A stretch of 60,288 nt of DNA, taken from positions 1 through 60,288 of the forward strand of contig CAINRS010000163.1 of assembly GCA_903852755.1 (NCBI GenBank), read 5' to 3'. The notes under the pieces were generated by a model. The model had not been told where the DNA came from. It ran no database searches and worked only from the letters and a program-made list of their open reading frames with translations. Origin of the DNA: an uncultured Actinomycetes bacterium (GTDB lineage Bacteria > Actinomycetota > Acidimicrobiia > Acidimicrobiales > Microtrichaceae). Positions 27,223-37,309 of the stretch are shown here, piece by piece. Every line of letters begins with the position of its first letter. Position 1 is the stretch's first letter. The translations under genes were made by a program, and so were the position numbers.

Positions 27223-27480
27223 ATGTCGAAGACCAAGGGTGGGGGCTCCACCAGGAACGGCCGGGACTCACAGAGCAAGCGGCTCGGGGTCAAGGTCTAC
27301 GACGGGACGACCGTCACCGCCGGTTCGATCATCGTGCGCCAGCGGGGCACCCGGATCCACCCGGGCGACAACGTCGGCCGTGGCGGCGACGACACCCTGT
27401 TCGCACTCGCCGACGGCAGGGTCAAGTTCGGCTCGAGCCGCAACCGCAAGATCGTCAGCGTCCTCCCCGCCGAGGACTGA
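27223..27480 (+). CDS. rpmA: 50S ribosomal protein L27
   Basis: 85 residues with the conserved [19 protein letters not shown] start and [23 protein letters not shown] core; the N-terminal tail reaches the peptidyl-transferase centre. A strong AGGAGG site precedes the ATG. There is no cleavable N-terminal extension of the Firmicutes type. Confidence 0.97.
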   Translation: MSKTKGGGSTRNGRDSQSKRLGVKVYDGTTVTAGSIIVRQRGTRIHPGDNVGRGGDDTLFALADGRVKFGSSRNRKIVSVLPAED

Positions 27481-27485
27481 TCCGG

Positions 27486-27497
27486 CCGACCGGTCGG
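27486..27497. terminator. 12-bp palindrome between rpmA and dgt
   Basis: CCGACCGGTCGG, a perfect palindrome filling most of the 17-base gap between convergent genes. No T-tract. Confidence 0.5.
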
Positions 27498-28703
27498 TCA
27501 GCCGATCCCGGGCGGCAGGGACGCCGGGTCCCACCCCAGCTGGTCCACCGCCTGGCTGAAGGCGTAACGGTCCGTCATCCCACCCACGTAGGTGACGGCC
27601 GCGGTGAGGGCGGCGGAACTCCCGGCCTCGGGCGGCTCCACCCCGCTGCCCGGGGGTGGTAGCGCTCCGGGGCGCTCGGCGAGGTGCTCGACCAGGGCGC
27701 GCAGCACGGCGATGACCGTCGCGGACTGCTCGAGCGATGCCGGCCGCATGTAGATGTGCTCGTAGTTGAACCGTCGGAAGGCGGCGAGCGCCCCGGCGGT
27801 CGTCCGGTCCATCCCGATCCGTCCGGTCGCCCCGGCCGTGTCGACCACGGCGTCGATGAACGTGTGGAGCTGCCGACTGCGCCGGTCGCCGCAGTGGTCC
27901 CGGACGACCTCGGGGAGGCGGTCCGGGTGGGTGATCCCGACGTGGACCGCGTCCTCGAAGTCGTGGCAGACGTAGGCGATCCGGTCGGCCCACGAGACGA
28001 TCTCCCCCTCGGGTGTGGACGGTGACGGTCGCGACCACGAGTGGTTGCGGATGCCGTCGAGGGTCTCCCGGCACAGGTTGAGCCCTGCCAGCACCACGTC
28101 CGCCCCCCACGTGGCGTGGTCGTACCCCCCGTCGACGTAGGGGCTGAAGGCGTCCTCGGACGCGTGGCCGCCGGGACCGTGACCGCAGTCGTGGCCGAGT
28201 GCGATCGCCTCGGTGAGCGCGACGTTGGCGCCCACGGCCCGGGCGATGGCCACCGCCACCTGGGCGACCTCGAGTGCGTGCGTGAGCCGGGTGCGCTGGT
28301 GGTCCTCGGGGAGCACGAACACCTGCGTCTTGCCGGCGAGCCGTCGGAACGCGGTGCTGTGGAGGATGCGGTCCCGGTCGCGCTCGAAGCACGTCCGTCG
28401 AGGATCGGGTGCCTCGGGCACGAGTCGGTCCCCGGCGTCGCGCGCCCGGGTGGCTCCTGGTGCGAGGAGTCGCTCCTCGAGTTCCTCGCGGGCCCGGCGG
28501 TCGCCGAGCGGACCCGAGCCGAGCGGTCCGGAACCCAGCGGCCCGTCGGCCAGTGCGGCCGAGCTGTCGGCGTGGGCCAGGGCCACCACCCGGCCGCTGC
28601 GCTCCTGCTCGTGGCCCGACATGGTGGCGGCCCACTCGACCGCCCGCTCACCGAGCTGTGGCGCGGCGTCGCCGGCCGACGGGTGCGTGTCGAGATCCTC
28701 CAC
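27498..28703 (-). CDS. dgt: Deoxyguanosinetriphosphate triphosphohydrolase-like HD protein
   Basis: 401 residues from GTG 28703. It hydrolyses dNTPs to nucleoside and triphosphate. HD-domain metal ligands are visible: the His in RTRLTHALEV, HDCGHGPGGH, and the later Asp in YVCHDFED. DRDRILHSTAFRRLAGKTQVF is the family entry motif. The first 75 residues are low-complexity with a GPLGS repeat. The TACGAT box overlaps the ATG at 28712 and ends 7 bases before GTG 28703, favouring the GTG. The gene sits reversed between rpmA and obgE, splitting an otherwise collinear block. Confidence 0.9.
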   Translation of the reverse strand: MEDLDTHPSAGDAAPQLGERAVEWAATMSGHEQERSGRVVALAHADSSAALADGPLGSGPLGSGPLGDRRAREELEERLLAPGATRARDAGDRLVPEAPDPRRTCFERDRDRILHSTAFRRLAGKTQVFVLPEDHQRTRLTHALEVAQVAVAIARAVGANVALTEAIALGHDCGHGPGGHASEDAFSPYVDGGYDHATWGADVVLAGLNLCRETLDGIRNHSWSRPSPSTPEGEIVSWADRIAYVCHDFEDAVHVGITHPDRLPEVVRDHCGDRRSRQLHTFIDAVVDTAGATGRIGMDRTTAGALAAFRRFNYEHIYMRPASLEQSATVIAVLRALVEHLAERPGALPPPGSGVEPPEAGSSAALTAAVTYVGGMTDRYAFSQAVDQLGWDPASLPPGIG

Positions 28704-28710
28704 GCCCGTC

Positions 28711-28716
28711 ATCGTA
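28711..28716 (-). promoter_or_regulatory. -10 box of a leaderless transcript (dgt)
   Basis: On the minus strand TACGAT, GACGGGC, GTG. The alternative ATG at 28712 lies inside the box. Confidence 0.45.
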
Positions 28717-28786
28717 CGGGTGGGTGGTGACAGCCACGGCGGACCGCGGTCCGGCGCCCCACCCCCGGTCCGACGGACCGGGCATC

Positions 28787-28792
28787 TAGGGT
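28787..28792 (+). promoter_or_regulatory. -10 box of a leaderless transcript (obgE)
   Basis: TAGGGT is followed by 6 bases and GTG 28799; no ribosome-binding site. Confidence 0.55.
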
Positions 28793-28798
28793 GCTCGC

Positions 28799-30178
28799 GT
28801 GTCGAACTTCGTCGACGAGTGCGCGCTGAACGTGCGGGGTGGCGACGGGGGCGCGGGCTGCGTCTCGTTCCGCCGGGAGTCGCACACCCCCATGGGCGGA
28901 CCCGACGGCGGGGACGGCGGCTCCGGTGGTGACGTCTGGCTGGTGGCCGACCACAACGTCGCCTCGCTCCTCGCGTTCCGGGACCACCCGCACCGGCGGG
29001 CCGCTTCGGGCGCGCACGGATCGGGTCGGCGGCGCCACGGGTCGAGTGGTCGCGACCTCGAGGTGCCGGTGCCGGTGGGCACCGTCGTGCGCGACCGGGA
29101 TGGCGTCGTCCTGGCCGACCTGCCGGGACACGGTGACCGCTGGCTCGCGGCCTCCGGTGGTGTCGGTGGCAAGGGGAACGCCCGGTTCCTGTCGAACCGT
29201 CGGCGCGCCCCGGCCTTCGCCGAGCAGGGTGAGGCGGGGGAGGAGCGCTGGATCTGGCTGGACCTCAAGCTCCTCGCCGACGTCGCCATCATCGGCTTCC
29301 CGAACGTGGGCAAGTCCACGCTGATCTCCCGGATCTCGGCGGCTCGCCCCAAGATCGGGGACTACCCGTTCACGACTCTGGAGCCCCAGCTCGGAGTGGT
29401 CCGACTCGGCGACGGGGCCGACGCCTTCGAGATGGTCGTCGCGGACATCCCCGGGCTCATCGAGGGCGCCGCAGAGGGTCGGGGACTCGGTCACCGCTTC
29501 CTCCGGCACGTGGAGCGGGCGCGGGTGCTGCTCGTCCTGTGCGACCTGTCACCCATCGCCGCAGCAGCACCGGCCGAGCAGTACCGGATCCTCCTCGACG
29601 AGCTCGCCCGGTACCAGGTCCAGCTCGGCGTCGAGGCCCTCGACCTGGTCGACCGGCCCCGGGTGGTGGCCGGGTCCCGGGCCGACCTCGCCGATCCCGG
29701 GGTGCTGGACACGTGGGCCGACGGCCTTGAGGTCCCCGACTCCCCGGAGTCGCAGGCCGAGCCGCCCGTCGCCGTCTCGGCGGTGACGGGCCTCGGCGTC
29801 GACCGGCTGCTCGGGGAACTGCGTCGCAGGGTCGAGTCCGCCCGGGCCGAGGAGCCCGAGCGCGACGGGTTCGTGACGCTCCGGCCGGTACCCGAGGGCA
29901 TCCGTGTCGTCCGGCACGACGATGCCAGCTTCGAGGTGCTCGGCCGGGCCGCGCTGCGGGCCGTCGGGCTCTCGGACCTCACCCAACCCGAGGCGCTCGA
30001 CGAGGCGCGTCGCCGGCTCGATCGGCTCGGGGTCGACCGCGCCCTGGCCCGGGCCGGGGCGCGCAACGGGGACGTGGTGCGCATCGGGGACCTGGTGTTC
30101 ACCTACGACTCGATCGACGAGCTCGACGTCCAGCCGTTCGACGAGGCGCCCGCCGACCGGAGGGGAGGGGCCTCGTGA
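28799..30178 (+). CDS. obgE: GTPase Obg (CgtA), unusual G4 motif
   Basis: 459 residues. It is a ribosome-associated GTPase in 50S assembly and stress control. The Gly-rich Obg fold is at 1-158 ([29 protein letters not shown]). The G domain has G1 GFPNVGKST at 166-174, switch TTLEPQLG, and G3 DIPGLIEGA from 216. The expected NKxD (G4) reads SRAD at 293-296 (VVAGSRADL), so both the base-contacting Asn and the Lys are replaced. G5 is VSAVTG. The C-terminal OCT domain is present ([24 protein letters not shown]). The stop overlaps proB by GTGA. Confidence 0.95.
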   Translation: MSNFVDECALNVRGGDGGAGCVSFRRESHTPMGGPDGGDGGSGGDVWLVADHNVASLLAFRDHPHRRAASGAHGSGRRRHGSSGRDLEVPVPVGTVVRDRDGVVLADLPGHGDRWLAASGGVGGKGNARFLSNRRRAPAFAEQGEAGEERWIWLDLKLLADVAIIGFPNVGKSTLISRISAARPKIGDYPFTTLEPQLGVVRLGDGADAFEMVVADIPGLIEGAAEGRGLGHRFLRHVERARVLLVLCDLSPIAAAAPAEQYRILLDELARYQVQLGVEALDLVDRPRVVAGSRADLADPGVLDTWADGLEVPDSPESQAEPPVAVSAVTGLGVDRLLGELRRRVESARAEEPERDGFVTLRPVPEGIRVVRHDDASFEVLGRAALRAVGLSDLTQPEALDEARRRLDRLGVDRALARAGARNGDVVRIGDLVFTYDSIDELDVQPFDEAPADRRGGAS

Positions 30179-31263
30179 GGCTCGTCGCCAAGTACGGGAC
30201 CTCGAGCCTGACCGACCACGCCGGCAGGATCGACGATGCGGCGGTGGCCAAGGCAGCCGCCGAGATCGCCGCTGCCCGTGCCGCCGGTCACGAGGTCCTC
30301 GTGGTGACCTCGGGTGCGGTCGCCGCAGGCCTGCCCGTCCTCGGCATCGACACCCGGCCCGGTGACGCCCGGACGTTGCAGGCGGTGTCGGCCGTCGGGC
30401 AGGCGCAGCTCGTCCAGACCTGGTCGCGCCACCTGGGCGCGCACGGGTTGGTCGCGGGTCAGGTCCTGCTCGCCCCGCTCGACTTCATGGTCCGCACCCA
30501 GTACGTGCACGCCAAGGACACCCTCGAGCGGCTCCTCGAACTCGGGGTCGTGCCGGTCGTGAACGAGAACGACGTGATCGCGGACGACGAGATCCGCTTC
30601 GGGGACAACGACCGCATCGCCGCCCTGCTGGCCCAGCTCGCCTCGTGCGAGCTGCTCGTCCTGCTCACCGACACACCCGGCCTGATGGACGCCGACCCGC
30701 GCGTCGTCGGGGAGGCGTCGCTGATCGAGGAGATCGTCGCCGTCGACGCCTCCCTCGAGGAGCTCGCCGGGGGCAGCGGGACCGACCGGGGTTCGGGCGG
30801 CATGGCCTCCAAGCTCGCTGCGGCCAAGATGGCGGCGTGGTCCGGAGTGCGGGCGGTGATCGCCCACGCGGACCGCCCCGCCGTGCTCGTCGAGGCGATC
30901 GACGGCGTCGCCGGGGTGGGGACGGTCGTGCGGCCCCGGGCGGCCCGACTGAACGCCCGGAAGCTCTGGATCGCGTTCGCCGTCGTGCCATCCGGCAGGG
31001 TCGTCGTCGACGAGGGGGCGGCCGCGGCGATCGCCGCCGGTGGCCGGTCGTTGCTCGCCGCCGGGGTGGTCGAGGTGCAGGGTGAGTTCGACGCTGGCGC
31101 CGCTGTCGAGGTGGTGGGCCCCGGGGGCGGTGTGGTCGCCAAGGGTCTGGTCGGCGTCGGTTCCGACGAACTCCGCGGCATGGCCGGACTGCGGTCGGCC
31201 GAGCTGGAGGGCCGTGACGCTGCGGTCGTCCACGTGGACGACCTCGTGGTCCTGCCGGACTGA
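30175..31263 (+). CDS. proB: Glutamate 5-kinase
   Basis: 362 residues from GTG 30175, coupled to obgE by GTGA. It phosphorylates glutamate in the first step of proline synthesis. The amino-acid-kinase domain has [62 protein letters not shown] and [15 protein letters not shown]. The C-terminal PUA domain (about 280-362) is present, with [17 protein letters not shown]. The partner proA lies 13 kb away on the same strand, past eight minus-strand genes. Confidence 0.95.
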   Translation: MRLVAKYGTSSLTDHAGRIDDAAVAKAAAEIAAARAAGHEVLVVTSGAVAAGLPVLGIDTRPGDARTLQAVSAVGQAQLVQTWSRHLGAHGLVAGQVLLAPLDFMVRTQYVHAKDTLERLLELGVVPVVNENDVIADDEIRFGDNDRIAALLAQLASCELLVLLTDTPGLMDADPRVVGEASLIEEIVAVDASLEELAGGSGTDRGSGGMASKLAAAKMAAWSGVRAVIAHADRPAVLVEAIDGVAGVGTVVRPRAARLNARKLWIAFAVVPSGRVVVDEGAAAAIAAGGRSLLAAGVVEVQGEFDAGAAVEVVGPGGGVVAKGLVGVGSDELRGMAGLRSAELEGRDAAVVHVDDLVVLPD

Positions 31264-31264
31264 T

Positions 31265-31287
31265 CCGGCCGGGGTTCAGCCGGCCGG
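31265..31287. terminator. Hairpin over the convergent stops of proB and the PspA-like gene
   Basis: CCGGCCGG (31265-31272), a 7-base loop and CCGGCCGG again (31280-31287). It starts just after the proB stop and covers the stop codon of the opposite gene. No T-tract. Confidence 0.5.
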
Positions 31288-32154
31288 CGTGTCTCCGGTC
31301 TCGTCGCCGGAATCGCTGTCGGACTTGCCGGTGTCGCTGCCGGTGTCGCCGGTGTCGCCGGCCCCGGAGGTGGCCGCCGGAGCGGCTGCGGCACCTGCGG
31401 TGGCCGCGGCGGCCGCCGGTGCCGCGGTCGGGTCGCCGATCCCCAGCTTCGAGCGGATCTCCGACAGTCGGGCCTGGGCCTCGACGTTGACCGCCGCCTG
31501 CTCGATCTCGACGATGCGGGACTCGACCGACATGTCCTGGATCTCGGCCATGCCCTTGGCCTTGGCGTGACGGGCCTCGATCTTCTCCTTGACCTCGGCG
31601 AGGGTCGGCACGTCCTCGCCGACCTGCTCGCTGAGGGAGGCCATGGCCGAGTTCATCTGCTCCTGCATCTTGGCCTGGTCGAGCTGGGAGAGGAGCCGCT
31701 GCTTCTCGGCGAGCTTCTGCTGCAGGACCCGGGAGTTCTGCTGCACGGCCGCCTTGGCCTGCTCCGAGGCCTGCGTCGACTGCAGGGCGAGGGTCTTCAG
31801 CCCCTCGATGTCCTGCTCCTTGGCGATCAGCTGGTTGGCGATCGCCTCGGCCGCCGAGGTGTACTCGGCCGCCTTGGCCGCGTCACCGGCCTTGGTCGCC
31901 TCGTCGGCCATGAGCACGGCCTGCTGTGCGTTGCGGTTGAGCTGTTCGAGCTGGGCGAGGGCCTCGTCGAGCCGGCTCTGCGTCTGCTTCTGGTTGGCGA
32001 TCACGTTCGCCGCCTGCTCCTTGAGCCGACGGTGCTGCTCCTGGGCCTCGGTGATGGCCTGCTCGAGCTGGATCTTCGGGTCGGCGGCGTCGTTGAAGGC
32101 GCTGTTCAGCTTGGCCCCGAGGTACTTCCAGAACTTCTTGATCGACTTCCACAT
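31276..32154 (-). CDS. PspA/IM30-family membrane-remodelling protein
   Basis: 292 residues. ATG 32154 is chosen because AGGAG lies 8 bases upstream; the GTG three codons earlier is too close to it. The body (to about residue 215) is almost all helix with heptads: LNSAFNDAADPKIQLEQAITEAQEQHRRLKEQAANVIANQKQTQ, then long Gln/Ala/Glu-rich helices. That is the PspA/Vipp1 (ESCRT-III-like) pattern, including the conserved DP near residue 24. PspA binds damaged membranes. The last 70 residues are unusual: an Ala/Pro/Gly run and a Ser/Asp/Gly/Thr acidic tail. It lies upstream of nothing on its strand and is downstream of murJ. Confidence 0.85.
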   Translation of the reverse strand: MWKSIKKFWKYLGAKLNSAFNDAADPKIQLEQAITEAQEQHRRLKEQAANVIANQKQTQSRLDEALAQLEQLNRNAQQAVLMADEATKAGDAAKAAEYTSAAEAIANQLIAKEQDIEGLKTLALQSTQASEQAKAAVQQNSRVLQQKLAEKQRLLSQLDQAKMQEQMNSAMASLSEQVGEDVPTLAEVKEKIEARHAKAKGMAEIQDMSVESRIVEIEQAAVNVEAQARLSEIRSKLGIGDPTAAPAAAAATAGAAAAPAATSGAGDTGDTGSDTGKSDSDSGDETGDTPAG

Positions 32155-32191
32155 GGTTCGCACTCCTCATCGGCGCGTGGACGGCGAGAGC

Positions 32192-33988
32192 CTAGCCACC
32201 GATGCCACGTCCCCGACTGCGCCAGCCGGTGGTGACCCTCCGGAACAGGGGTTCGAACCCCACCGGGCGCAACAGCAGCGTCGCCCCGGCGAAGGCGACC
32301 AGACCCACACCGACGCCGACGAGCACCTCGAGCAGCGCCCGGCCGTCGGTGCCGGGGCGGAGCAGGACGAAGGTTCCGAACAGCACCAGTCCGACCACCA
32401 CGCCGACCCCGGCGGCCCGGGCGAGTGCGGTGCAACCCGGGCGACCGAACAACCGGAGCCCGTCGCTGCCGGACCCATTCCCGCCGGAGCGCAGGGTACG
32501 CGCCAGGGCGGCGAGCGCCACGACCACGATCACCCAGTAGCTGAGCGAGTAGGCGAGGGCCAGGCCGGCGCCTCCCAGGGCGGCGGTCAGCGGGAACATG
32601 ATCGCCACGTTGAGGACGTTCTGGGTCAGGTTGAGCCAGAAGGGCGTGCGAGTGTCCTGGCGGGCGTAGAAGGCCCGGACGGCGAACAGGTAGACGGCGA
32701 AGGCCGGCAACCCGACGGCGAACCCCTGGAGCATCTCGGCGGTCAGCGTCGTGTCGGCCGCGTCGAAGTTGCCCCGCTGCAGGACCAGTTCGACCAGGGG
32801 GCGGGCGAGGAGCAGCAGGCCGACCGCCGAGGGGACCATGAACGTGACGAGCAGGCTGGTGCCCTCGGTGAACCGGCGGGCGAAGTCGCGGTGCCGGCGC
32901 TCCGCTGCGGCCTCGGCGAGTTCGGGCAGCGAGGCCGTGGTGATCGACACGGCGATGAGGCCGTAGGGGAGCTGGAAGAACGCGAAGGAGTACATGAACG
33001 CCGAGAGCGCGCCGGTCTCCAGCGTCAGGGCGAGGCCCAGGATGATCAGGAACGCCACCTGGTTGGACGCCGCGTAGCCGATGACCCAGCCCGAGAAACC
33101 GACGAGCTTGCGCACCGCCGGGTGACCCGGCCGGAAGTGCCAGCGCAGGCGGAGGTCCGACCGCCGGAGCGACGGGACGAGGGCGAACGCCATGGCGGCC
33201 ACACCGGCGGTCGTCCCGAGTCCCAGGATCCACAGCTGCGTCGAACCGCCGCGGGTCGACGCCCACGCGACGCTGGCGAGCGCTGCTGCCGCGGTGATCA
33301 GGTTGGTCAGCACCGGCACGAACGCCGGGGCGGCGAAGCGCCGCCGGGCGTGCAGCAGCGCCGTGAACAGCGTGACCAGTCCGTAGAAGAGGATCTGGGG
33401 GAGGAGCAGCCCCATGAGGTCGTCCCCGAGGGCGAGCTGCTGCCGGCGCTGCTCACCCTCGAGCGGGATCGCGAACAACAGGTTGATGAGCGGCGCGAGC
33501 AGGGTGACGAGCAGCGTGAGGGCGACGATGCCCACGAACGACACCGTGGTGATGGCCGAGGCCGAGTCGTCGTCCGGGTCGTCGAAGGCCCGGACGAACA
33601 GCGGGACGAGCGTCGAGGAGAGCACCCCGCCGAGCACGAGCTCGAAGAGGATGTTGGGGGTGGTGTTGGCCAGGTTGTAGACGTCGGCGATCTCGGTCAG
33701 CCCGAGGGCCGCGGTGAGCGCCGCGATCCGCACCAGGCCGGTGACGCGGGACAACGCCGTGCCGATCGCCGGTGCGGAGCTCGCCCGCAGCAGGCTGCGG
33801 GACCGTCGTGCGGCGAAGCCGGCGTCCCCGGTCCCGGCACCGCCGGCACTGCCACTGCCACGCTCACGTCGCAGGTGGTCCTCGGTCCGGTCGACCACGG
33901 CCGCATCGTCGCCGAGCGCCTCGGCGAGCGCGACCTCCTCGGCCTCGTCGCGTCGGACCTGGTCGGGGTCCGGGGAGGTCCGACTCAC
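32192..33988 (-). CDS. murJ: Lipid II flippase MurJ (MviN family)
   Basis: 598 residues. A charged 75-residue N-terminal tail is followed by a MATE/MOP-type membrane domain of about 14 helices: SAPAIGTALSRVTGLVRIAALTAALG, DVYNLANTTPNILFELVLGGVLSSTLVPLFV, the family core. Later segments include LLVTFMVPSAVGLLLLARPLVELVLQRGNFDAADT and VYLFAVRAFYARQDTRTPFW. It flips lipid-linked peptidoglycan precursor for the elongasome encoded at 16-22 kb. It starts within the stop of the upstream coiled-coil gene (ATGA). Confidence 0.93.
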   Translation of the reverse strand: MSRTSPDPDQVRRDEAEEVALAEALGDDAAVVDRTEDHLRRERGSGSAGGAGTGDAGFAARRSRSLLRASSAPAIGTALSRVTGLVRIAALTAALGLTEIADVYNLANTTPNILFELVLGGVLSSTLVPLFVRAFDDPDDDSASAITTVSFVGIVALTLLVTLLAPLINLLFAIPLEGEQRRQQLALGDDLMGLLLPQILFYGLVTLFTALLHARRRFAAPAFVPVLTNLITAAAALASVAWASTRGGSTQLWILGLGTTAGVAAMAFALVPSLRRSDLRLRWHFRPGHPAVRKLVGFSGWVIGYAASNQVAFLIILGLALTLETGALSAFMYSFAFFQLPYGLIAVSITTASLPELAEAAAERRHRDFARRFTEGTSLLVTFMVPSAVGLLLLARPLVELVLQRGNFDAADTTLTAEMLQGFAVGLPAFAVYLFAVRAFYARQDTRTPFWLNLTQNVLNVAIMFPLTAALGGAGLALAYSLSYWVIVVVALAALARTLRSGGNGSGSDGLRLFGRPGCTALARAAGVGVVVGLVLFGTFVLLRPGTDGRALLEVLVGVGVGLVAFAGATLLLRPVGFEPLFRRVTTGWRSRGRGIGG

Positions 33989-34740
33989 CCGGCGGTCCCG
34001 GCGAACCCGGTCCCCGGCGTGGCGCTCGTCTCCTCGATGGCCTGCCGCAGGGCCTCCATCTCGCCGACGATCGAGTCGACCTCGGTGTCGAGGCCGCCGA
34101 GCTCGCTCGTCTCGGCCTGGGTGACCGAGAGCTCGACGGTCCGGGTGACGGCCTCGTCGATGCGGGCATCGAGCAGGCGGAGGCGGTCCCAGGTCGACTG
34201 CACCGTTGCGTCGAGCCGGGCCGCCGAGGCGAGCTGCGACTCGAGTGCGGCGACCACCTGGGCGTTGCCGCCGGCGTCGCCGTAGTGGCGGGCGGTGTCG
34301 AGCTCGGCCTGGATGGCCCGGGTGTCGATGCGTCCCCGGCCCTGTTGGAGGGTGTTGCCGGCCGCGGCGACACGGGCGGCCTCGGCCACCGCGACGTCGA
34401 GCCGTCCCCCGAGCTCACGGAGCCGGTCCTGCAGCGGACCCGGCCGGACCCCGTCGGCTGCCTCGTCGAACCGGCGCCGGGCGTCGATCACGCCCTGCAG
34501 CAGCGTCCGCCACGGTTCGCTCAACTGTCTGGGTTGCACCGGGAGGGCGCTCGGGTTCCCGGGCACGGCGGCGAGCACCCGGACCACCCACGCTCCGACG
34601 GCGCCGAGCACCGCGCCGATGGGTCCCAGTCCGACCAGGATCCCCGCCGCCGCTCCGGCTCCCGCGGCCACGATCGCCGACGGTGAGGTGGTGGCGCGGG
34701 CGACCCTCGGGGTCAGGAATCGGTCACGGAACGACGCCAT
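33985..34740 (-). CDS. Membrane-anchored coiled-coil protein coupled to MurJ
   Basis: 251 residues from ATG 34740. I do not recognise a named family. An N-terminal basic stretch (MASFRDRFLTPRVARATTS) precedes a Gly/Ala-rich hydrophobic region (AIVAAGAGAAAGILVGLGPIGAVLGAVGAWVVRVLAAV, one or two helices). The rest is helical with a probable coiled coil (residues about 70-240). Its stop overlaps the murJ start by four bases, so the two are made together and it may be a MurJ partner. A weak -10-like AAGCCT lies 6 bases before the ATG. Confidence 0.75.
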   Translation of the reverse strand: MASFRDRFLTPRVARATTSPSAIVAAGAGAAAGILVGLGPIGAVLGAVGAWVVRVLAAVPGNPSALPVQPRQLSEPWRTLLQGVIDARRRFDEAADGVRPGPLQDRLRELGGRLDVAVAEAARVAAAGNTLQQGRGRIDTRAIQAELDTARHYGDAGGNAQVVAALESQLASAARLDATVQSTWDRLRLLDARIDEAVTRTVELSVTQAETSELGGLDTEVDSIVGEMEALRQAIEETSATPGTGFAGTAG

Positions 34741-34896
34741 GGTCCAAGGCTTGCAGATCGGCCACGTGCGCGGGGTCCAGAGCCACGATGTGCTGCCCGG
34801 AACAACCCGGTGAGCCATTTCGGCGGCGGTCCTGCGTCCGTCGGGCGGAGGTTGCACCGTCCCGGGGTGACGACTCCTGCCGGGTCACCCGGGCGC

Positions 34897-37209
34897 TCAC
34901 ATCGCCAGCACGGACAACGGGGTCGCGGAGAACACGGTGGCGCCGTTACCGAGTTCCCCGGACTCGTTGACTCCCCAGCAGCGTGCCTGACCGCCGGCGA
35001 CCGTCACACACGTCGATGCCCGACCGGCGGTGATCCGGACGGCCCCCGACAGTCCCGTGACGCCGACGGGTGCAGGGCTCGGCGATCCGGCGAATCCTGC
35101 GCCGAGCTGACCGAAACCGTTGGCTCCCCAGCACCGGGCCTGGCCGTTGGAGAGCACGGCGCACGAGTGTGATCCGCCCGCTGCGATCTGCACGACCCCC
35201 GAGAGGCCGGTCACAGCGACCGGGGTCGAGCTCGACGCACCGACGCCGGAGTTGCCGAGCTGGCCGGAGAAGTTCGCTCCCCAGCACCGAACCTGTCCAC
35301 TGCCGAGGAGCGCGCACGTGTGGTCGTTGCCGGCTGCGATCTGGCTGACGCCAGAGAGTCCGGTCACGCCGACGGGCGACGTGAGGCCTCCGCCGGAGAT
35401 ACCGCTGCCCACCTGGCCGACGAAGTTGGCGCCCCAGCACCGCACCTGTGCGACGGCCAGGAGGGCGCAGGTGTGGGATCCACCGGCGACGATCTGGGTG
35501 GCGCCGGACAGGCCGTTCACCGCGACCGGGGAGACGGTCGGATCGAAGCTGACCTGGGCGTTCCCGAGTTGCCCCGCCCCGTTGGCTCCCCAGCACCGGG
35601 CCTGACCGCCGGCGACGAGCACACAGGAGTGGGAACCTCCTGCGGCGACACGGGTGGCGCCGGACAGGCCGGGAACGGCCACCGGTGCAGATGCATCGGT
35701 GACGGCTCCGTTGCCGAGCTGACCCGAGCCGTTCTCACCCCAGCACCGGGCCTGCCCCCCGGCGACCAGTGCGCAGGTGTGGTCACCGCCGGCACTGGCC
35801 TGTGTCGCTCCGGAGAGCCCGGTCGTTGCGACGAGTGTCGAGGTGGCCGAGCCGATCGATGGATCGCCCAGCTGACCGGAGGAGTTCTCGCCCCAGCAAC
35901 GCAGCTGACCGGCAGCCACCACGGCACACGAGTGGGCTCCCCCGGTCGTGAGGACACTGGCACCTGAGAGCCCGATCACGGCCACCGGGAGGGGCACCGG
36001 CGCTCCGCTCGAACTCGTCCCGAGCGCCCCGGAGCGGTTGCTGCCCCAACACCTGACCTGACCGCTGGTCAGCACGGCGCAGGTGTGGGTCGCACCGCCC
36101 TCGACCTGGGTGACGCCGGAGAGACCGGCAACTGCGATCAGAGCGGTCGTCGACGTCGAGAACCCGCCGCCGAGCTGACCGTCGAGGTTGTTCCCCCAGC
36201 AGCGGACCTGGCCGCTGGTGAGCACGGCACAGTTGTGGCCTCCGCCGGAGCTGACGGCGATGGAGCCCGAGAGGCCCGACACCCCGACCGGGGTCAGTTG
36301 GTCGCTCCCGGCGGCGCCCGTACCGAGTTGGGCCTCGAAGTTCCGACCCCAACACCTGCCCTGACCCGTCGAGAGCGTCGCACACGAGTGCTCGATGCCG
36401 ACCGAGATCGACGTCACCCCGGCGAGTCCAGTGACTGCAGTTGGGACGAGGCTCTCGGCCAGGGTGCCGTTGCCGAGTTGGCCGGTCAGGTTGCCACCCC
36501 AGCAGCGGACCTGGCCCGCAGTCAGTCGGGCGCAGGTGTGGACCTCCCCGGCGGCTACCTGGGCAACTCCGGTGAGTCCCGGGACGGCGACGGGGCTGGT
36601 CGAGGGGGCGTTGGTGCCGTTGCCCAGCTGACCGGAGAGGTTGCCACCCCAGCAGCGGACCTGACCGCCGGCGACGGTGGCGCAGGTGTGGGCGACCCCG
36701 CTGCTCAGGTGCGTCACCCCCGACAGTCCGGCGACTGCGACGGGGACCGTCGACGAGGTGACGCTGCCGCTGCCCAGCTGACCGGAGAGGTTCCCACCCC
36801 AGCAGCGGACCTGACCGCCGGCGACGACGGCGCAGGTGTGGGAATCGCCCGCACTGAGACGGGTGGCTCCGGACAGGCCCACGACGCCGACGGGCATCAG
36901 CGACGTCGTCGTGGTCCCGTCGCCGAGCTGTCCGGATGAGTTGTCGCCCCAGCAGCGGACCTGGCCGACCAGGAGCAGGGCGCAGGTGTGGCCGAGCCCA
37001 CTCGTGACCTGGCTCACCCCAGAGAGACTCGTCGACGCCGGGGTGAGTCCGGATGCTGCACGACTGGGTTCGACGCTGCGACGAGCCGCACCCAGCGAGG
37101 TCGTTCCGTCTGCACGGTCCGGTGGAGCGATGAGCACGATGAGGCTGACACACGTCAGGAGAGTTGCTGCGAGGGTCGTTCGTCGGATCGCTTGCATCCG
37201 TTCCACCAC
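34897..37209 (-). CDS. Secreted RCC1-repeat protein, 14 blades (second copy)
   Basis: 770 residues from GTG 37209, preceded by GAGGAG with 6 bases spacing; a signal peptide follows at once ([26 protein letters not shown]). ATG 37197 is an alternative. After a Ser/Thr-rich linker there are exactly 14 RCC1 blades with the same HTC...GQVRCWG core as the gene at 1.6 kb; the last ones vary (RASTC in blade 14). It ends with TPLSVLAM, again the closing strand without an anchor. It lies 100 bases downstream of the third 14-blade gene on the same strand, probably co-transcribed. Role unknown; an extracellular binding scaffold is likely. Confidence 0.9.
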   Translation of the reverse strand: MVERMQAIRRTTLAATLLTCVSLIVLIAPPDRADGTTSLGAARRSVEPSRAASGLTPASTSLSGVSQVTSGLGHTCALLLVGQVRCWGDNSSGQLGDGTTTTSLMPVGVVGLSGATRLSAGDSHTCAVVAGGQVRCWGGNLSGQLGSGSVTSSTVPVAVAGLSGVTHLSSGVAHTCATVAGGQVRCWGGNLSGQLGNGTNAPSTSPVAVPGLTGVAQVAAGEVHTCARLTAGQVRCWGGNLTGQLGNGTLAESLVPTAVTGLAGVTSISVGIEHSCATLSTGQGRCWGRNFEAQLGTGAAGSDQLTPVGVSGLSGSIAVSSGGGHNCAVLTSGQVRCWGNNLDGQLGGGFSTSTTALIAVAGLSGVTQVEGGATHTCAVLTSGQVRCWGSNRSGALGTSSSGAPVPLPVAVIGLSGASVLTTGGAHSCAVVAAGQLRCWGENSSGQLGDPSIGSATSTLVATTGLSGATQASAGGDHTCALVAGGQARCWGENGSGQLGNGAVTDASAPVAVPGLSGATRVAAGGSHSCVLVAGGQARCWGANGAGQLGNAQVSFDPTVSPVAVNGLSGATQIVAGGSHTCALLAVAQVRCWGANFVGQVGSGISGGGLTSPVGVTGLSGVSQIAAGNDHTCALLGSGQVRCWGANFSGQLGNSGVGASSSTPVAVTGLSGVVQIAAGGSHSCAVLSNGQARCWGANGFGQLGAGFAGSPSPAPVGVTGLSGAVRITAGRASTCVTVAGGQARCWGVNESGELGNGATVFSATPLSVLAM

Positions 37210-37309
37210 GTTGCGCTCCTCGATCTCGCATGGCTTGCAGTCACCGCACCGTTCGTTCATGTGGGGCCGACCCGCCACAGCCGCTCCGGTGAGGTGGAGT
37301 TCCGATGCC

